Source: JAILEN01 sp036723975 (GTDB lineage Bacteria; Bacillota; Clostridia; Lachnospirales; Lachnospiraceae). Taken from it: a stretch of DNA of 64,000 bases. The position numbers and the translations under genes are program-made. The notes under the pieces were generated by a model that ran no database searches, had not been told where the DNA came from, and was given only the letters and a program-made list of their open reading frames with translations. This document shows positions 34,480-41,128 of the stretch, piece after piece (the stretch's first letter is position 1; every line of letters begins with the position of its first letter). Location: contig DAIMGJ010000011.1 in assembly GCA_036723975.1 (NCBI GenBank), forward strand, positions 1 to 64,000, written 5' to 3'.

Positions 34480-36099
34480 TTAAAGCCACGATTCACATAA
34501 GAAAAATGCCCGGACAAATTGTCCGGGCATTTTTCTTAATGCGGAGAGCTGTGAAGTAGTAGAACACTTTTCTCCGCTTGTTTTCTCCTTTATTTCCGAA
34601 AACAAGATGCTATGCTCAGCTTCATCAAACTTGCTTGTTATTATCAGTCTGTCATCAAACACATATATTTTATCCACAAAATATCCCAATACAATATCTC
34701 TGTTCTCTGGGTCTGACATATCCGCATGTCTGAATCTTTCAAAGAATGCATTTACCGACTCACTGTCTTTTACAACTCGGCTTTTTATCTCTTCAGTGGC
34801 TATAACGTCCATTAAAGCTTTTTTACGTTCTTCAAGCTGAGCTAACTTAGTATTTATAGTTTCACCGCTTGCACCGCCTAAGATTGCTTTTATCACATTA
34901 TCAAGCTGTGATTCTGTTGTTCTCAAATCAGACTTAAGCGAATCTATGTATTGCACGTCATATGCTTTCTTGTAATATTCTGCAAGGTCAACCGCCAATG
35001 ATGCGAGATTTTCTGTATCATCAAGGAACATCGCAAGTTGAGCGCATACATATTCCTCTAGATATTCTTTTCGCACAGGCGTCTTTTTACATCCATTTCC
35101 ACGTTTTCCTTTATGTTGGTCGTTGCAGGAATAATAGTAATACTTCGAACCAGATTTTGAACGTCCCGAAGTGCCTTGCATGCTGTCTCCGCATTCACCG
35201 CAGTATAGTTTGCCCGTAAGGAAAAATCTCGGTTTATTATTATCATCTAAACCACGTGCATTCTGTGCGCCAAATTTCTTGTTCTTTGCAAGCATCTTCT
35301 GAGCTTCATCAAACAGTTTCTTGTCAACAATCACAGGCATTCCACCTTCAATGACTGTATCTGCATATCGATATGTGCCGATATAAGCATCATTCTTCAA
35401 TATATGACGGACACTGTTTATGGTAAATTTTCTGCCATGAATGGTTACTCGCCCTTTATCATTTAGTTGATTACAGATTTGCTGCATGCTTTTGCCATCG
35501 GCATACAGCCTAAAAATACGTTGCACGATTGGTGCTGTATCAGGGTCAATAACATAATGTTTATTATGACGTCCTTCTCCCTCAAACGTGTAGCCAAGCA
35601 TTTTAACTCCGAGATACAATCCACGTTCCCTGTTATAATACTGACCACGTCTGACATTTACAGATAACTGTTTAGAATAATATGCTGCAAATTTTTCAAG
35701 CATACCCTCCATCAGATATGATTCAGGGGAATCATCAGGTGTGGGTTCAGCTATATAATGTATTCGACAGCCAGCATCTCGAATTGTCTTTTTGGCGATA
35801 TACATATCATCGTCATTACGTGCCAGTCTATCTACCTTCCAAAGGATAAGAATAGCAGGCTTTATATCGCCTATTTGAGCAAGCATGTTAACAAAGCCAT
35901 CTCTTTTTGTTAATGATGATTTTCCGGAGATACCATCATCCATGAACTCATACAAAAGTTCGTAACCATGAGCTTTTGCATAACGCTTAGCTTCCTCCTG
36001 TTGCTGTTGAACAGAAGTTTCCTGTTTATCAGAAGAACATCGATAGTATGCTATCGCTATATTATTGTCATTATATGGGACTTCTTTCTTTTTTGGCAT
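34480..36099 (-). CDS. Large serine recombinase (integrase of the element)
   Basis: A 539-residue site-specific recombinase. The resolvase domain has catalytic Ser22 in AYYRCSSDKQETS and the downstream motif LILWKVDRLARNDDD. The recombinase domain (LGYTFEG ... IDPDTAPIVQRIFRLYADGKSMQQICNQLN) and a zinc ribbon (LYCGECGDSMQGT, then YSCNDQHKGKRGNGC) follow, with a coiled-coil segment (LKSDLRTTESQLDNVIKA) after them. It is the likely integrase/excisionase of the element and sits with its 3' end 13 bases inside the left attachment repeat. The last ~20 codons overlap a 33-bp perfect inverted repeat, which is odd for coding sequence. A TATAAT lies about 30 bases upstream of the ATG. Confidence 0.93.
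   Translation of the reverse strand: MPKKKEVPYNDNNIAIAYYRCSSDKQETSVQQQQEEAKRYAKAHGYELLYEFMDDGISGKSSLTKRDGFVNMLAQIGDIKPAILILWKVDRLARNDDDMYIAKKTIRDAGCRIHYIAEPTPDDSPESYLMEGMLEKFAAYYSKQLSVNVRRGQYYNRERGLYLGVKMLGYTFEGEGRHNKHYVIDPDTAPIVQRIFRLYADGKSMQQICNQLNDKGRVTIHGRKFTINSVRHILKNDAYIGTYRYADTVIEGGMPVIVDKKLFDEAQKMLAKNKKFGAQNARGLDDNNKPRFFLTGKLYCGECGDSMQGTSGRSKSGSKYYYYSCNDQHKGKRGNGCKKTPVRKEYLEEYVCAQLAMFLDDTENLASLAVDLAEYYKKAYDVQYIDSLKSDLRTTESQLDNVIKAILGGASGETINTKLAQLEERKKALMDVIATEEIKSRVVKDSESVNAFFERFRHADMSDPENRDIVLGYFVDKIYVFDDRLIITSKFDEAEHSILFSEIKEKTSGEKCSTTSQLSALRKMPGQFVRAFFLCESWL
34502..34534. terminator. 33-bp inverted repeat overlapping the recombinase 3' end
   Basis: Arms AAAAATGCCCGGACAA and TTGTCCGGGCATTTTT (16 bp each, one central base) form a perfect palindrome with T-runs on both sides. 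It sits inside the last codons of the recombinase, 36 bases from the attachment repeat. It could stop transcription in both directions at the element edge. A role as a recombinase arm site is also possible. Confidence 0.7.
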
Positions 36100-36160
36100 A
36101 ATATAAATCTCCTAAAAATCCTTATCCAAATTATACCAAAAGAGCTTTAATCAAAAAAGG

Positions 36161-36201
36161 ACTGTGCGTGCGTTCATCTATTAGTTGACATCACGCACAG
36201 T
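36161..36201 (-). terminator. Terminator after the AAA+/DUF5688 gene set
   Basis: ACTGTGCGTG (36161-36170) pairs perfectly with CACGCACAGT (36192-36201). On the minus strand it comes 15 bases after the stop of the 138-residue protein gene and is followed by CCTTTTTTG. It ends the three-gene set before the recombinase promoter. Confidence 0.82.
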
Positions 36202-36215
36202 AAATACGCCCATAT

Positions 36216-36632
36216 TTATGTATTGTTAAAAATATCTGATGGTAAATCTCCAAATACTTCTTTGTATTCATCAAGGCGCCTTCGTGACTGTAACGCAAGA
36301 TTAATAACATTCTGTAACAAATGTATGACTCCCATATATGGTCGAATGTCAGGCTTGCCATTTTCAAGTAGTGGTTCATCAGGATATTGCCAACAATCAG
36401 AAAGCATTTCAGCAACATATGCATAATCTGTAAGCAAGCCATCTGCAAAGCATTCATATTCTTTGTTTTTATGCTTCCTAGCAAAGGTTACTGCAGTGTT
36501 TTGAATTTGTAGCTTCTCCAGTGCCGGTTTAAGTTCTTCGATTTCTCTCTGTGAAAAGGAACCATCATCCACAATTTCTATAGCTTCAACAAAATCATTT
36601 GTACTATTTGGATGAAATTTCAATTTAAGCAT
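36216..36632 (-). CDS. Element protein of unknown function, next to DUF5688
   Basis: A 138-residue acidic, apparently soluble protein. It begins MLKLKFHPNSTNDFVEAIEIVDDG and has a central segment TDYAYVAEMLSDCWQYPDEPL; the second half is helical (LLQNVINLALQSRRRLDEYK). No domain is recognised. It starts 9 bases after the DUF5688 gene and is the last gene of a three-gene unit headed by the ClpX-like ATPase. It could be an adaptor or a regulator of that unit; this is a guess from position. Confidence 0.65.
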   Translation of the reverse strand: MLKLKFHPNSTNDFVEAIEIVDDGSFSQREIEELKPALEKLQIQNTAVTFARKHKNKEYECFADGLLTDYAYVAEMLSDCWQYPDEPLLENGKPDIRPYMGVIHLLQNVINLALQSRRRLDEYKEVFGDLPSDIFNNT

Positions 36633-36641
36633 ATGATTCCC

Positions 36642-37484
36642 CTATTCCTCGAAGCAGATTACATAAGCTCGATTAACAAGCACATCCTCTGGGGATAGTT
36701 CTGTTGCATTGATTTCACAAACCATGGCGTTGAAATCTTCGATGTTATATTCTCCCTGTAGAGGTACAAGAATTGCCTCGTGAAGGGAACTTGGCAACAC
36801 ACATAGTGAAGAGCAGTCATGTTCTTTGGCAAAATTCTTCAGCAATTCATGATTCAAGATACTTGCGGCACCTTTCACCTTTTCTTTATTGCTAATCACA
36901 TACATCTCGCAAGGTAACATATCAAACATATTATCATCCGCACCATCACCAAGCATTTCAGCCAAAACTGATGATAGGCTTTGTAAGGTGGTTGCTTCAA
37001 AAGTATTTTGCTCAGCTTTTTCCCATGCGATTTCTTCTGAAATATTTGCAGATGCAAGTAACTCGGTATTTAGTTTTATTGACCACATATCGTGGTTTTC
37101 ACCATTTTCTGCGAAGTACAAGTAAGCCTCCATTCCTGGGAATTCTTCAACAGGGTGTTTAACAAGTTTCTCTTCAGATTCTTTCTGAACTCCAATACGA
37201 ATTCTTTCAAGAATGAAATCTCGGTTCTTTAGCTTCGCAAGATCAATATCAGGAGCCTGATGCTGTTCTATGATATTGCTGATAATCTCAATTGCTTTAT
37301 CCAGATTATCTTCACAACGTTCGATAATCGAATCACAATAAATGGTTGGTGCAATCGGTGAATCACTCCTTACACATATTCCTTGAAGATGCACATCACC
37401 ATTCTTAGTTACATCTGTAGGAATGAAGCGGTACTGCGGATACTTCTGTGATAATTCTTCAATTAGTGTTTCTCTTGTAATCAT
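36642..37484 (-). CDS. DUF5688 family protein
   Basis: A 280-residue protein with the outline of DUF5688, a family of unknown function common in Lachnospiraceae (N-terminal KNGDVHLQGICVRSDSPIAPTIYCDS, the strand-rich middle, and the C-terminal segment MYVISNKEKVKGAASILN with SSLHEAILVP). The start at 37484 is preceded by AAGGAGG; an ATG 21 bases upstream lacks a site. It lies 17 bases after the ClpX-like gene, so the two are likely made together. A functional link between the ATPase and DUF5688 is inferred from this spacing. Confidence 0.78.
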   Translation of the reverse strand: MITRETLIEELSQKYPQYRFIPTDVTKNGDVHLQGICVRSDSPIAPTIYCDSIIERCEDNLDKAIEIISNIIEQHQAPDIDLAKLKNRDFILERIRIGVQKESEEKLVKHPVEEFPGMEAYLYFAENGENHDMWSIKLNTELLASANISEEIAWEKAEQNTFEATTLQSLSSVLAEMLGDGADDNMFDMLPCEMYVISNKEKVKGAASILNHELLKNFAKEHDCSSLCVLPSSLHEAILVPLQGEYNIEDFNAMVCEINATELSPEDVLVNRAYVICFEE

Positions 37485-37501
37485 CTTAATCCTCCTTAAG
37501 G

Positions 37502-38446
37502 TCATAGTTCTATAGTTGTTGCTTCTGAGTTTTCAAAAAGTGCATTACAGATTTTTTCCTGTAGTGCGGAGTAAATTCCTCGTACACCATATTCAGGCGT
37601 CATATTTGCCAGTTCTTCAATGTAATTGGGATGAACATTAATAGATATGCCATATTGTTTTTCAAGTCTTGTAACAGGGCTATAGCGATTGTCATTTAGG
37701 ATTTCCCTAACAGTTTCAGGTGACATGGATGGCAATAGAATAATCCCGCTGTTGATTCTGCCAAGAAATTCATTGCTAAGAATGCCAGAAGTCAAAACAT
37801 CTGCTTTTGTTATAGTTATAGGGGAATCTTCTGATTTGTAATTATTAGACGAGCAAAAGCCAATATCTTTTTTTCGGTTCTTTTTCAATTCCGAAAAACT
37901 ACCCAGAAAAACAAAATTGACTAATGATGTATCAACGAGCTTGCGTTGCTTATCCTCACCTACGTATATCGAAGCACCTTCTGCGAGTTTAAGAATCTCG
38001 TCAGCCATCATACTTCCGACATTTGAGCCCTTTAAAATGCATTTATCAAACTCATCGATAAATACCCATGGCTTTTGTGAAGTATCAACTGATAGCAGAC
38101 AGTCAGATAATGAATTGTTTCCCTTAAATGCCTTTGGTGAAGCATTGGAAGCGTCAAAAATAGACGTATTGGGATAAATCTCTTTCAAAACGCGGGCAAG
38201 TTCTGTCTTACCGCAACCAGATTCACCAATCACAAGAAAATTGCTTTTGGTATCACGATGGAGCGAGCTCCAAATAGCCACAGACATTTTCTTCTTGTAT
38301 TCGTCACAGCCATATATCTTTGAATCAAAGTAGTTATAGATTGATTTAGGTGTAGCGAAAATACTTTCATCGAAAGATACCTCTGTTGTCTTAGTTAGCT
38401 CCACTCGATCATCCCACCAAGGGTGTCCTCGGTTATTACCATCCAT
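37502..38446 (-). CDS. ClpX-like AAA+ ATPase without zinc domain
   Basis: A 314-residue AAA+ protein that aligns by eye with the ClpX core. Walker A is GESGCGKT at 74-81 and Walker B is VFIDEFDK at 128-135. An IGF tripeptide (KKDIGFCSS, 195-197) sits where host ClpX has its ClpP-docking IGF loop. The arginine-finger segment NEFLGR ends at Arg230, and the sensor 2 segment is YGVRG (Arg289). The N-terminal C4 zinc domain is missing. The ClpX pore motif GYVG is replaced by a segment reading KAFKG near 105-109. It may dock on host ClpP and bring different substrates, or act alone as a remodeller. The start at 38446 has AAGGAGG upstream. It heads a three-gene unit in the element. Confidence 0.82.
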   Translation of the reverse strand: MDGNNRGHPWWDDRVELTKTTEVSFDESIFATPKSIYNYFDSKIYGCDEYKKKMSVAIWSSLHRDTKSNFLVIGESGCGKTELARVLKEIYPNTSIFDASNASPKAFKGNNSLSDCLLSVDTSQKPWVFIDEFDKCILKGSNVGSMMADEILKLAEGASIYVGEDKQRKLVDTSLVNFVFLGSFSELKKNRKKDIGFCSSNNYKSEDSPITITKADVLTSGILSNEFLGRINSGIILLPSMSPETVREILNDNRYSPVTRLEKQYGISINVHPNYIEELANMTPEYGVRGIYSALQEKICNALFENSEATTIEL

Positions 38447-38519
38447 GATTAAGCCCTCCTTTTCATGAATCAAACCGAGCATCGAAGATGCTAAACTATT
38501 TGTTCACAAAAATTTCACA

Positions 38520-38582
38520 TTTTCATACTTTTGCATAGTTTTTAATACTTTTAAAAAGTTTTGCAAACTTTTACAAGCTTTT
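38520..38582. promoter_or_regulatory. Phased T-tract array (curved DNA) between divergent element genes
   Basis: T4-T5 tracts begin at 38520, 38529, 38539, 38549, 38559, 38569 and 38579, that is six consecutive tracts spaced exactly 10 bp. The units read like CATACTTTTG, CATAGTTTTT, AATACTTTTA, AAAAGTTTTG, CAAACTTTTA and CAAGCTTTTG. A-tracts in helical phase bend DNA. The array ends about 25 bp before the -35 of the plus-strand promoter and lies upstream of the ClpX-like gene on the other strand, so it may act as an upstream activating or protein-binding region. Confidence 0.8.
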
Positions 38583-38606
38583 GGAGAAACGCTGATTTTA
38601 CGGGCA

Positions 38607-38634
38607 TTGACAGCAATAAACTATGTTGTATTAT
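38607..38634 (+). promoter_or_regulatory. Promoter of the 121-residue element protein gene
   Basis: TTGACA (38607-38612) and TATTAT (38629-38634) with a 16-base spacer, 65 bases before the ATG. It lies directly downstream of the phased T-tract array. Confidence 0.75.
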
Positions 38635-38699
38635 GGTGTTATGAAGCTTCAAAATTTTAAGTAAAAAGAGACTCGAGTCCTGCTTTGGAGGACAAAATT

Positions 38700-39065
38700 A
38701 TGATTAAAGAATTAGATTTGGAACTTATCAATAAAGATAAGGCAAAATTGGATGAAATCGCTAAAATCATTTCATCCATAAGGAACTTTAGGTATGATAT
38801 GTTACAGATAGAATCTAATCCGATTCTAGAAGAGAATATTAATGAGAAACATACAAAAGTTATTAATTCTGCGATTCAAGCATCTTTAGATATTGAATCT
38901 GAAATGTATGGATTTTATCAAATTCTTTTTAAGGATAAAGAATCTGGTGTAAAGTTCAAGTATTTACTAGATCAAGTATTCAAAAATTCACCAGCAGAGT
39001 TAGCAAAAATGGATATGTATAATGGCTATGCTAAAGATTTATCAACACCTACAATTGAATCATAA
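38700..39065 (+). CDS. Element protein of unknown function upstream of the toxin locus
   Basis: A 121-residue, mostly helical acidic protein (LELINKDKAKLDEIAKIISSIRNF; FKYLLDQVFKNSPAELAKMD). No domain, signal or membrane segment is seen. The ATG at 38700 follows TTTGGAGGACAAAATT; a TTG 15 bases upstream is less likely. It has its own promoter and is followed after about 40 bases by the promoter of the type III antitoxin RNA. A link to the toxin system is possible but not shown. Confidence 0.62.
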   Translation: MIKELDLELINKDKAKLDEIAKIISSIRNFRYDMLQIESNPILEENINEKHTKVINSAIQASLDIESEMYGFYQILFKDKESGVKFKYLLDQVFKNSPAELAKMDMYNGYAKDLSTPTIES

Positions 39066-39072
39066 TTTCAAG

Positions 39073-39104
39073 TTGAAAATCAGCGCTGATGGGTGTAATA
39101 TAAT
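39073..39104 (+). promoter_or_regulatory. Promoter of the type III antitoxin RNA, with palindrome
   Basis: TTGAAA (39073-39078) is followed after 17 bases by TAATAT (39096-39101); TATAAT at 39099-39104 is an alternative with a 20-base spacer. The spacer begins with the perfect 12-bp palindrome ATCAGCGCTGAT (39079-39090), a good operator candidate. Transcription would begin near the first repeat of the antitoxin RNA. Confidence 0.75.
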
Positions 39105-39106
39105 CT

Positions 39107-39236
39107 TAGAAAGGTCTCCATTAACCTACTAACCTGCGAGTTAGTGAAGAGATGAACTTTAAAGAAGGTCTCCATTAACCTTCGGGTTTTCCGTAAAGAG
39201 ATGAACTTTAATGAGTGGGAAGCTTAAGCTTCCCAC
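39107..39236 (+). ncRNA. Type III antitoxin RNA (ToxI/CptI-like), two repeats and terminator
   Basis: Two repeat units lie at 39111-39162 and 39165-39211 (54-bp period). Each starts AAGGTCTCCATTAACC and ends AAGAGATGAACTTTAA. The centres differ: the first has the hairpin ACTAAC/GTTAGT, the second AACC-TTCG-GGTT. A perfect 11-bp-arm palindrome (39215-39236) with ATTTTTTG follows and ends or attenuates transcription before the toxin gene. Promoter, tandem repeats, terminator, then an RNase gene is the standard order of type III systems, in which the RNA repeats are cut by the toxin and bind it as pseudoknots. GTCTC near the start of each unit can pair with GAGAT near its end. Confidence 0.82.
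39215..39236 (+). terminator. Attenuating terminator between antitoxin RNA and toxin gene
   Basis: GTGGGAAGCTT pairs perfectly with AAGCTTCCCAC and is followed by ATTTTTTG. It lies 22 bases before the toxin ATG. In type III systems such a terminator keeps antitoxin RNA in excess over toxin mRNA. Confidence 0.88.
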
Positions 39237-39257
39237 ATTTTTTGTTAGGGGATTGCT

Positions 39258-39845
39258 ATGTTTAAACTGGATGGAAATTTAAAATTTGTAAATGTAGATA
39301 TGGATTATCTGAAGCACCTTCATAATGCTTGTTCTGAAGTCTTCTATAAACCTAACGACTATGATAACAAACCTTATTTGGGCGTTCTTATGACAAACAA
39401 CGATAAGAAATATGTTTTGCCACTGACGTCCGCAAAAGAAAAGCATAAAACATGGAAAGATACATATCCTGATAGATTTCTCGTTTTTGCTATTGAAGAT
39501 AAAGAATCTGTATCTCACAATGCGGTGTGTGTTGCAACAGACGATGATACAAAAGTTAAGCATATATTATCTGCTGTTGATATAAAGAAAATGATTCCGG
39601 TTACAGATGATGTAATATCATTTGTAGACTTCAATGCCGCAGAAGGTGATTCAGAAGAACTTGCTAAATACAAGGATTTGTTAAACAAGGAATATTCTTT
39701 TTGCGTAAAGATTGTAGATGATATTTTGCTCAAGGCATCAAAGATATATGATAAGCAAATTAGCTCTGGCAAGGTCCAAATGTTTGCTTGCGATTTTACC
39801 AAATTAGAGACAGCTTTAACCGAATGGAAAGAACAACATCATTAA
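39258..39845 (+). CDS. toxN: Type III toxin-antitoxin endoribonuclease, ToxN/CptN-like
   Basis: A 195-residue protein with the ToxN/AbiQ outline: a strand-rich N-terminus, KPYLGVLMTNNDKKYVLPLTS (rough residues 38-58) where ToxN has FIGIVLEI ... YLAPLTSPK, the presumed active-site group Thr57/Ser58/Lys60 in PLTSAK, then VDIKKMIPVTDDVISFVDF and a helical C-terminus. These toxins cut RNA at specific short sites, and the free enzyme stops growth or aborts phage infection. An AGGGGA site precedes the ATG. The RNA antitoxin lies immediately upstream with a terminator between. Which of the three type III families (ToxIN, CptIN, TenpIN) it belongs to needs an alignment; CptIN seems likely from the host group. 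Confidence 0.88.
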   Translation: MFKLDGNLKFVNVDMDYLKHLHNACSEVFYKPNDYDNKPYLGVLMTNNDKKYVLPLTSAKEKHKTWKDTYPDRFLVFAIEDKESVSHNAVCVATDDDTKVKHILSAVDIKKMIPVTDDVISFVDFNAAEGDSEELAKYKDLLNKEYSFCVKIVDDILLKASKIYDKQISSGKVQMFACDFTKLETALTEWKEQHH

Positions 39846-39853
39846 GATTAATT

Positions 39854-39873
39854 GCGGTAGTTTTTGCTACCGC
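39854..39873 (+). terminator. Terminator of the toxin gene
   Basis: GCGGTAG / CTACCGC, 6-base loop, followed by TTTTTTC, 8 bases after the toxin stop codon. Confidence 0.9.
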
Positions 39874-39921
39874 TTTTTTCATGTTTTGCTTTCTGAAAAT
39901 TAAATGAGCGAAGCGAATTTT

Positions 39922-39984
39922 GCATAAGGGGCGCTCTCGGCTATGCCGAGCACAAGCAGAGCGATGTGCCAGCGCCCCTTATGC
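39922..39984. repeat. GC-rich cruciform, candidate replication or transfer origin
   Basis: A perfect 14-bp inverted repeat (GCATAAGGGGCGCT / AGCGCCCCTTATGC) encloses a second perfect hairpin, CTCGGC-TAT-GCCGAG, and a 20-base tail. It stands out in an AT-rich, gene-free stretch (39846-40271) of the element. It has no T-run, so it is not a terminator. Such structures occur at single-strand origins and nic/oriT regions of mobile elements; that role is inferred. No relaxase or Rep gene is nearby. Confidence 0.65.
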
Positions 39985-40061
39985 CCTTGTACTATTTGGC
40001 TCAGAATTATTGAATTTAATTGCCAAATGGCTGGAAACCCAGTATTTATCGACCTTAGCAA

Positions 40062-40155
40062 TTTACACTTTTATATGCAAAAAGTGTGTAATCTTTTCAA
40101 CAGTGTGTAAATAGAGGTCTTAGCCCCTTGATTTTACGTACCCTAATTTACACAC
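40062..40155. repeat. GTGTGTAA/TTACACAC repeat cluster
   Basis: GTGTGTAA occurs at 40084-40091 and 40103-40110, its inverse TTACACAC at 40148-40155, and a related TTTACACTTTT at 40062-40072. The first pair forms an inverted repeat around ATATGC. These iteron-like words lie beside the cruciform in the same 426-base gene-free stretch. They may bind an element-encoded protein; nothing else is seen in the stretch. Confidence 0.5.
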
Positions 40156-40238
40156 GATTTACGCTTGCATGACACACAGTTGAAATAAAAAAATAGCAGA
40201 TAGGGTCCCATACTTATGGGGATAATCCGCAAAAAAAT

Positions 40239-40264
40239 ATCTCCCGAGATTATTCTCGGGAGAT
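40239..40264 (-). terminator. Terminator of the element lipoprotein gene
   Basis: An 11-bp perfect stem (ATCTCCCGAGA / TCTCGGGAGAT, 4-base loop) begins 7 bases past the lipoprotein stop. TATTTTTTTG follows on the minus strand. Confidence 0.92.
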
Positions 40265-40271
40265 TGAAAAA

Positions 40272-41018
40272 TTAGCCTTCTTCTACAGAATCAACTACAC
40301 CATCTGTAAGATGTATTTTGTAAGCTCTTACAACCAAGCCACCATTATCTATACACTGTTGAGAATGTGTGCTCCAATCAAAACTGATTGTACCGTCCTC
40401 AGCTGTTGTGATGTTTGCAATACCATAAGCATTTCCATTCTCATAATAAACCATGATTGTTGAAATATCATCAGATTCGATAGCGATCATATAAACGGAA
40501 GTTCCTTCAGTTTCTGCAACGGCATCAATTACATTAGCAATTGTAGTAGCATCAACTGTGCCGTTATCCAATTCTGTGAAGTAACTTGCGACAGATGTTT
40601 TAGCGAACACGTCGTTCATCAAGTCACTTGTGCTGCTGTAATTCTTACCAAAAAATACGTTATTGGTTCCATTAAGCATTGAATCATGTATAAGATGTGT
40701 AATGACATCATTGTATGTATCAAAAGTTGCAGGCGGATTATCGATATTCTCAGCTGAAAAATCAATTCCATATACGTTGTTTTCAACGACATTCAGTGAT
40801 TCAATGAAAGCTTCTGTATCTGACGATGCTTCCGCCTCAGTTGAAACAGGTGCATCACCACCTTTATCTTCAGCTACTTCTGATGTATCTTTTGCATCAG
40901 AACCAACTACTGTTTGCACCTCAGAAGTTGATTCTTCCGATGTTTTGTCACCGCAAGCGGTAAGCACAGATGCAACCATTGCTGTTGCAAGGATTAACGA
41001 TAAGATTTTCTTTTTCAT
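40272..41018 (-). CDS. Element-encoded lipoprotein of unknown function
   Basis: A 248-residue protein with a lipoprotein signal peptide (lipobox LTAC, Cys22). A Ser/Glu/Asp-rich linker covers about residues 25-70, and a globular domain follows without recognised motifs. A strong GAGGAGG ribosome site is 10 bases before the ATG. It should be anchored outside the cytoplasmic membrane. It lies 110 bases after two membrane protein genes in the same direction, and could form a surface complex with them. Confidence 0.75.
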   Translation of the reverse strand: MKKKILSLILATAMVASVLTACGDKTSEESTSEVQTVVGSDAKDTSEVAEDKGGDAPVSTEAEASSDTEAFIESLNVVENNVYGIDFSAENIDNPPATFDTYNDVITHLIHDSMLNGTNNVFFGKNYSSTSDLMNDVFAKTSVASYFTELDNGTVDATTIANVIDAVAETEGTSVYMIAIESDDISTIMVYYENGNAYGIANITTAEDGTISFDWSTHSQQCIDNGGLVVRAYKIHLTDGVVDSVEEG

Positions 41019-41128
41019 AAATACATTGACCTCCTCAGGTTCGTTATTTTAATATTTTATAACATATTAGGTAACATTAAATATAACAACTATTTTGTTG
41101 TTTTTCAAACATTTCATCCGTTCAGCAA

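Noticed and set aside
36191..36484. Minus-strand frame of 97 codons overlapping the 138-residue element protein
   Set aside because: It overlaps most of the better gene in another frame, runs into the terminator stem and lacks a ribosome site.
39111..39211. Two direct repeats that might be taken for a minimal CRISPR array
   Set aside because: There is no spacer of constant size, the unit centres differ, no cas gene is present, and a promoter, terminator and ToxN-like gene fit a type III antitoxin RNA.
39920..40114. Plus-strand frame of 64 codons through the cruciform
   Set aside because: No ribosome site, composition dominated by the inverted repeat, and no protein-like pattern.
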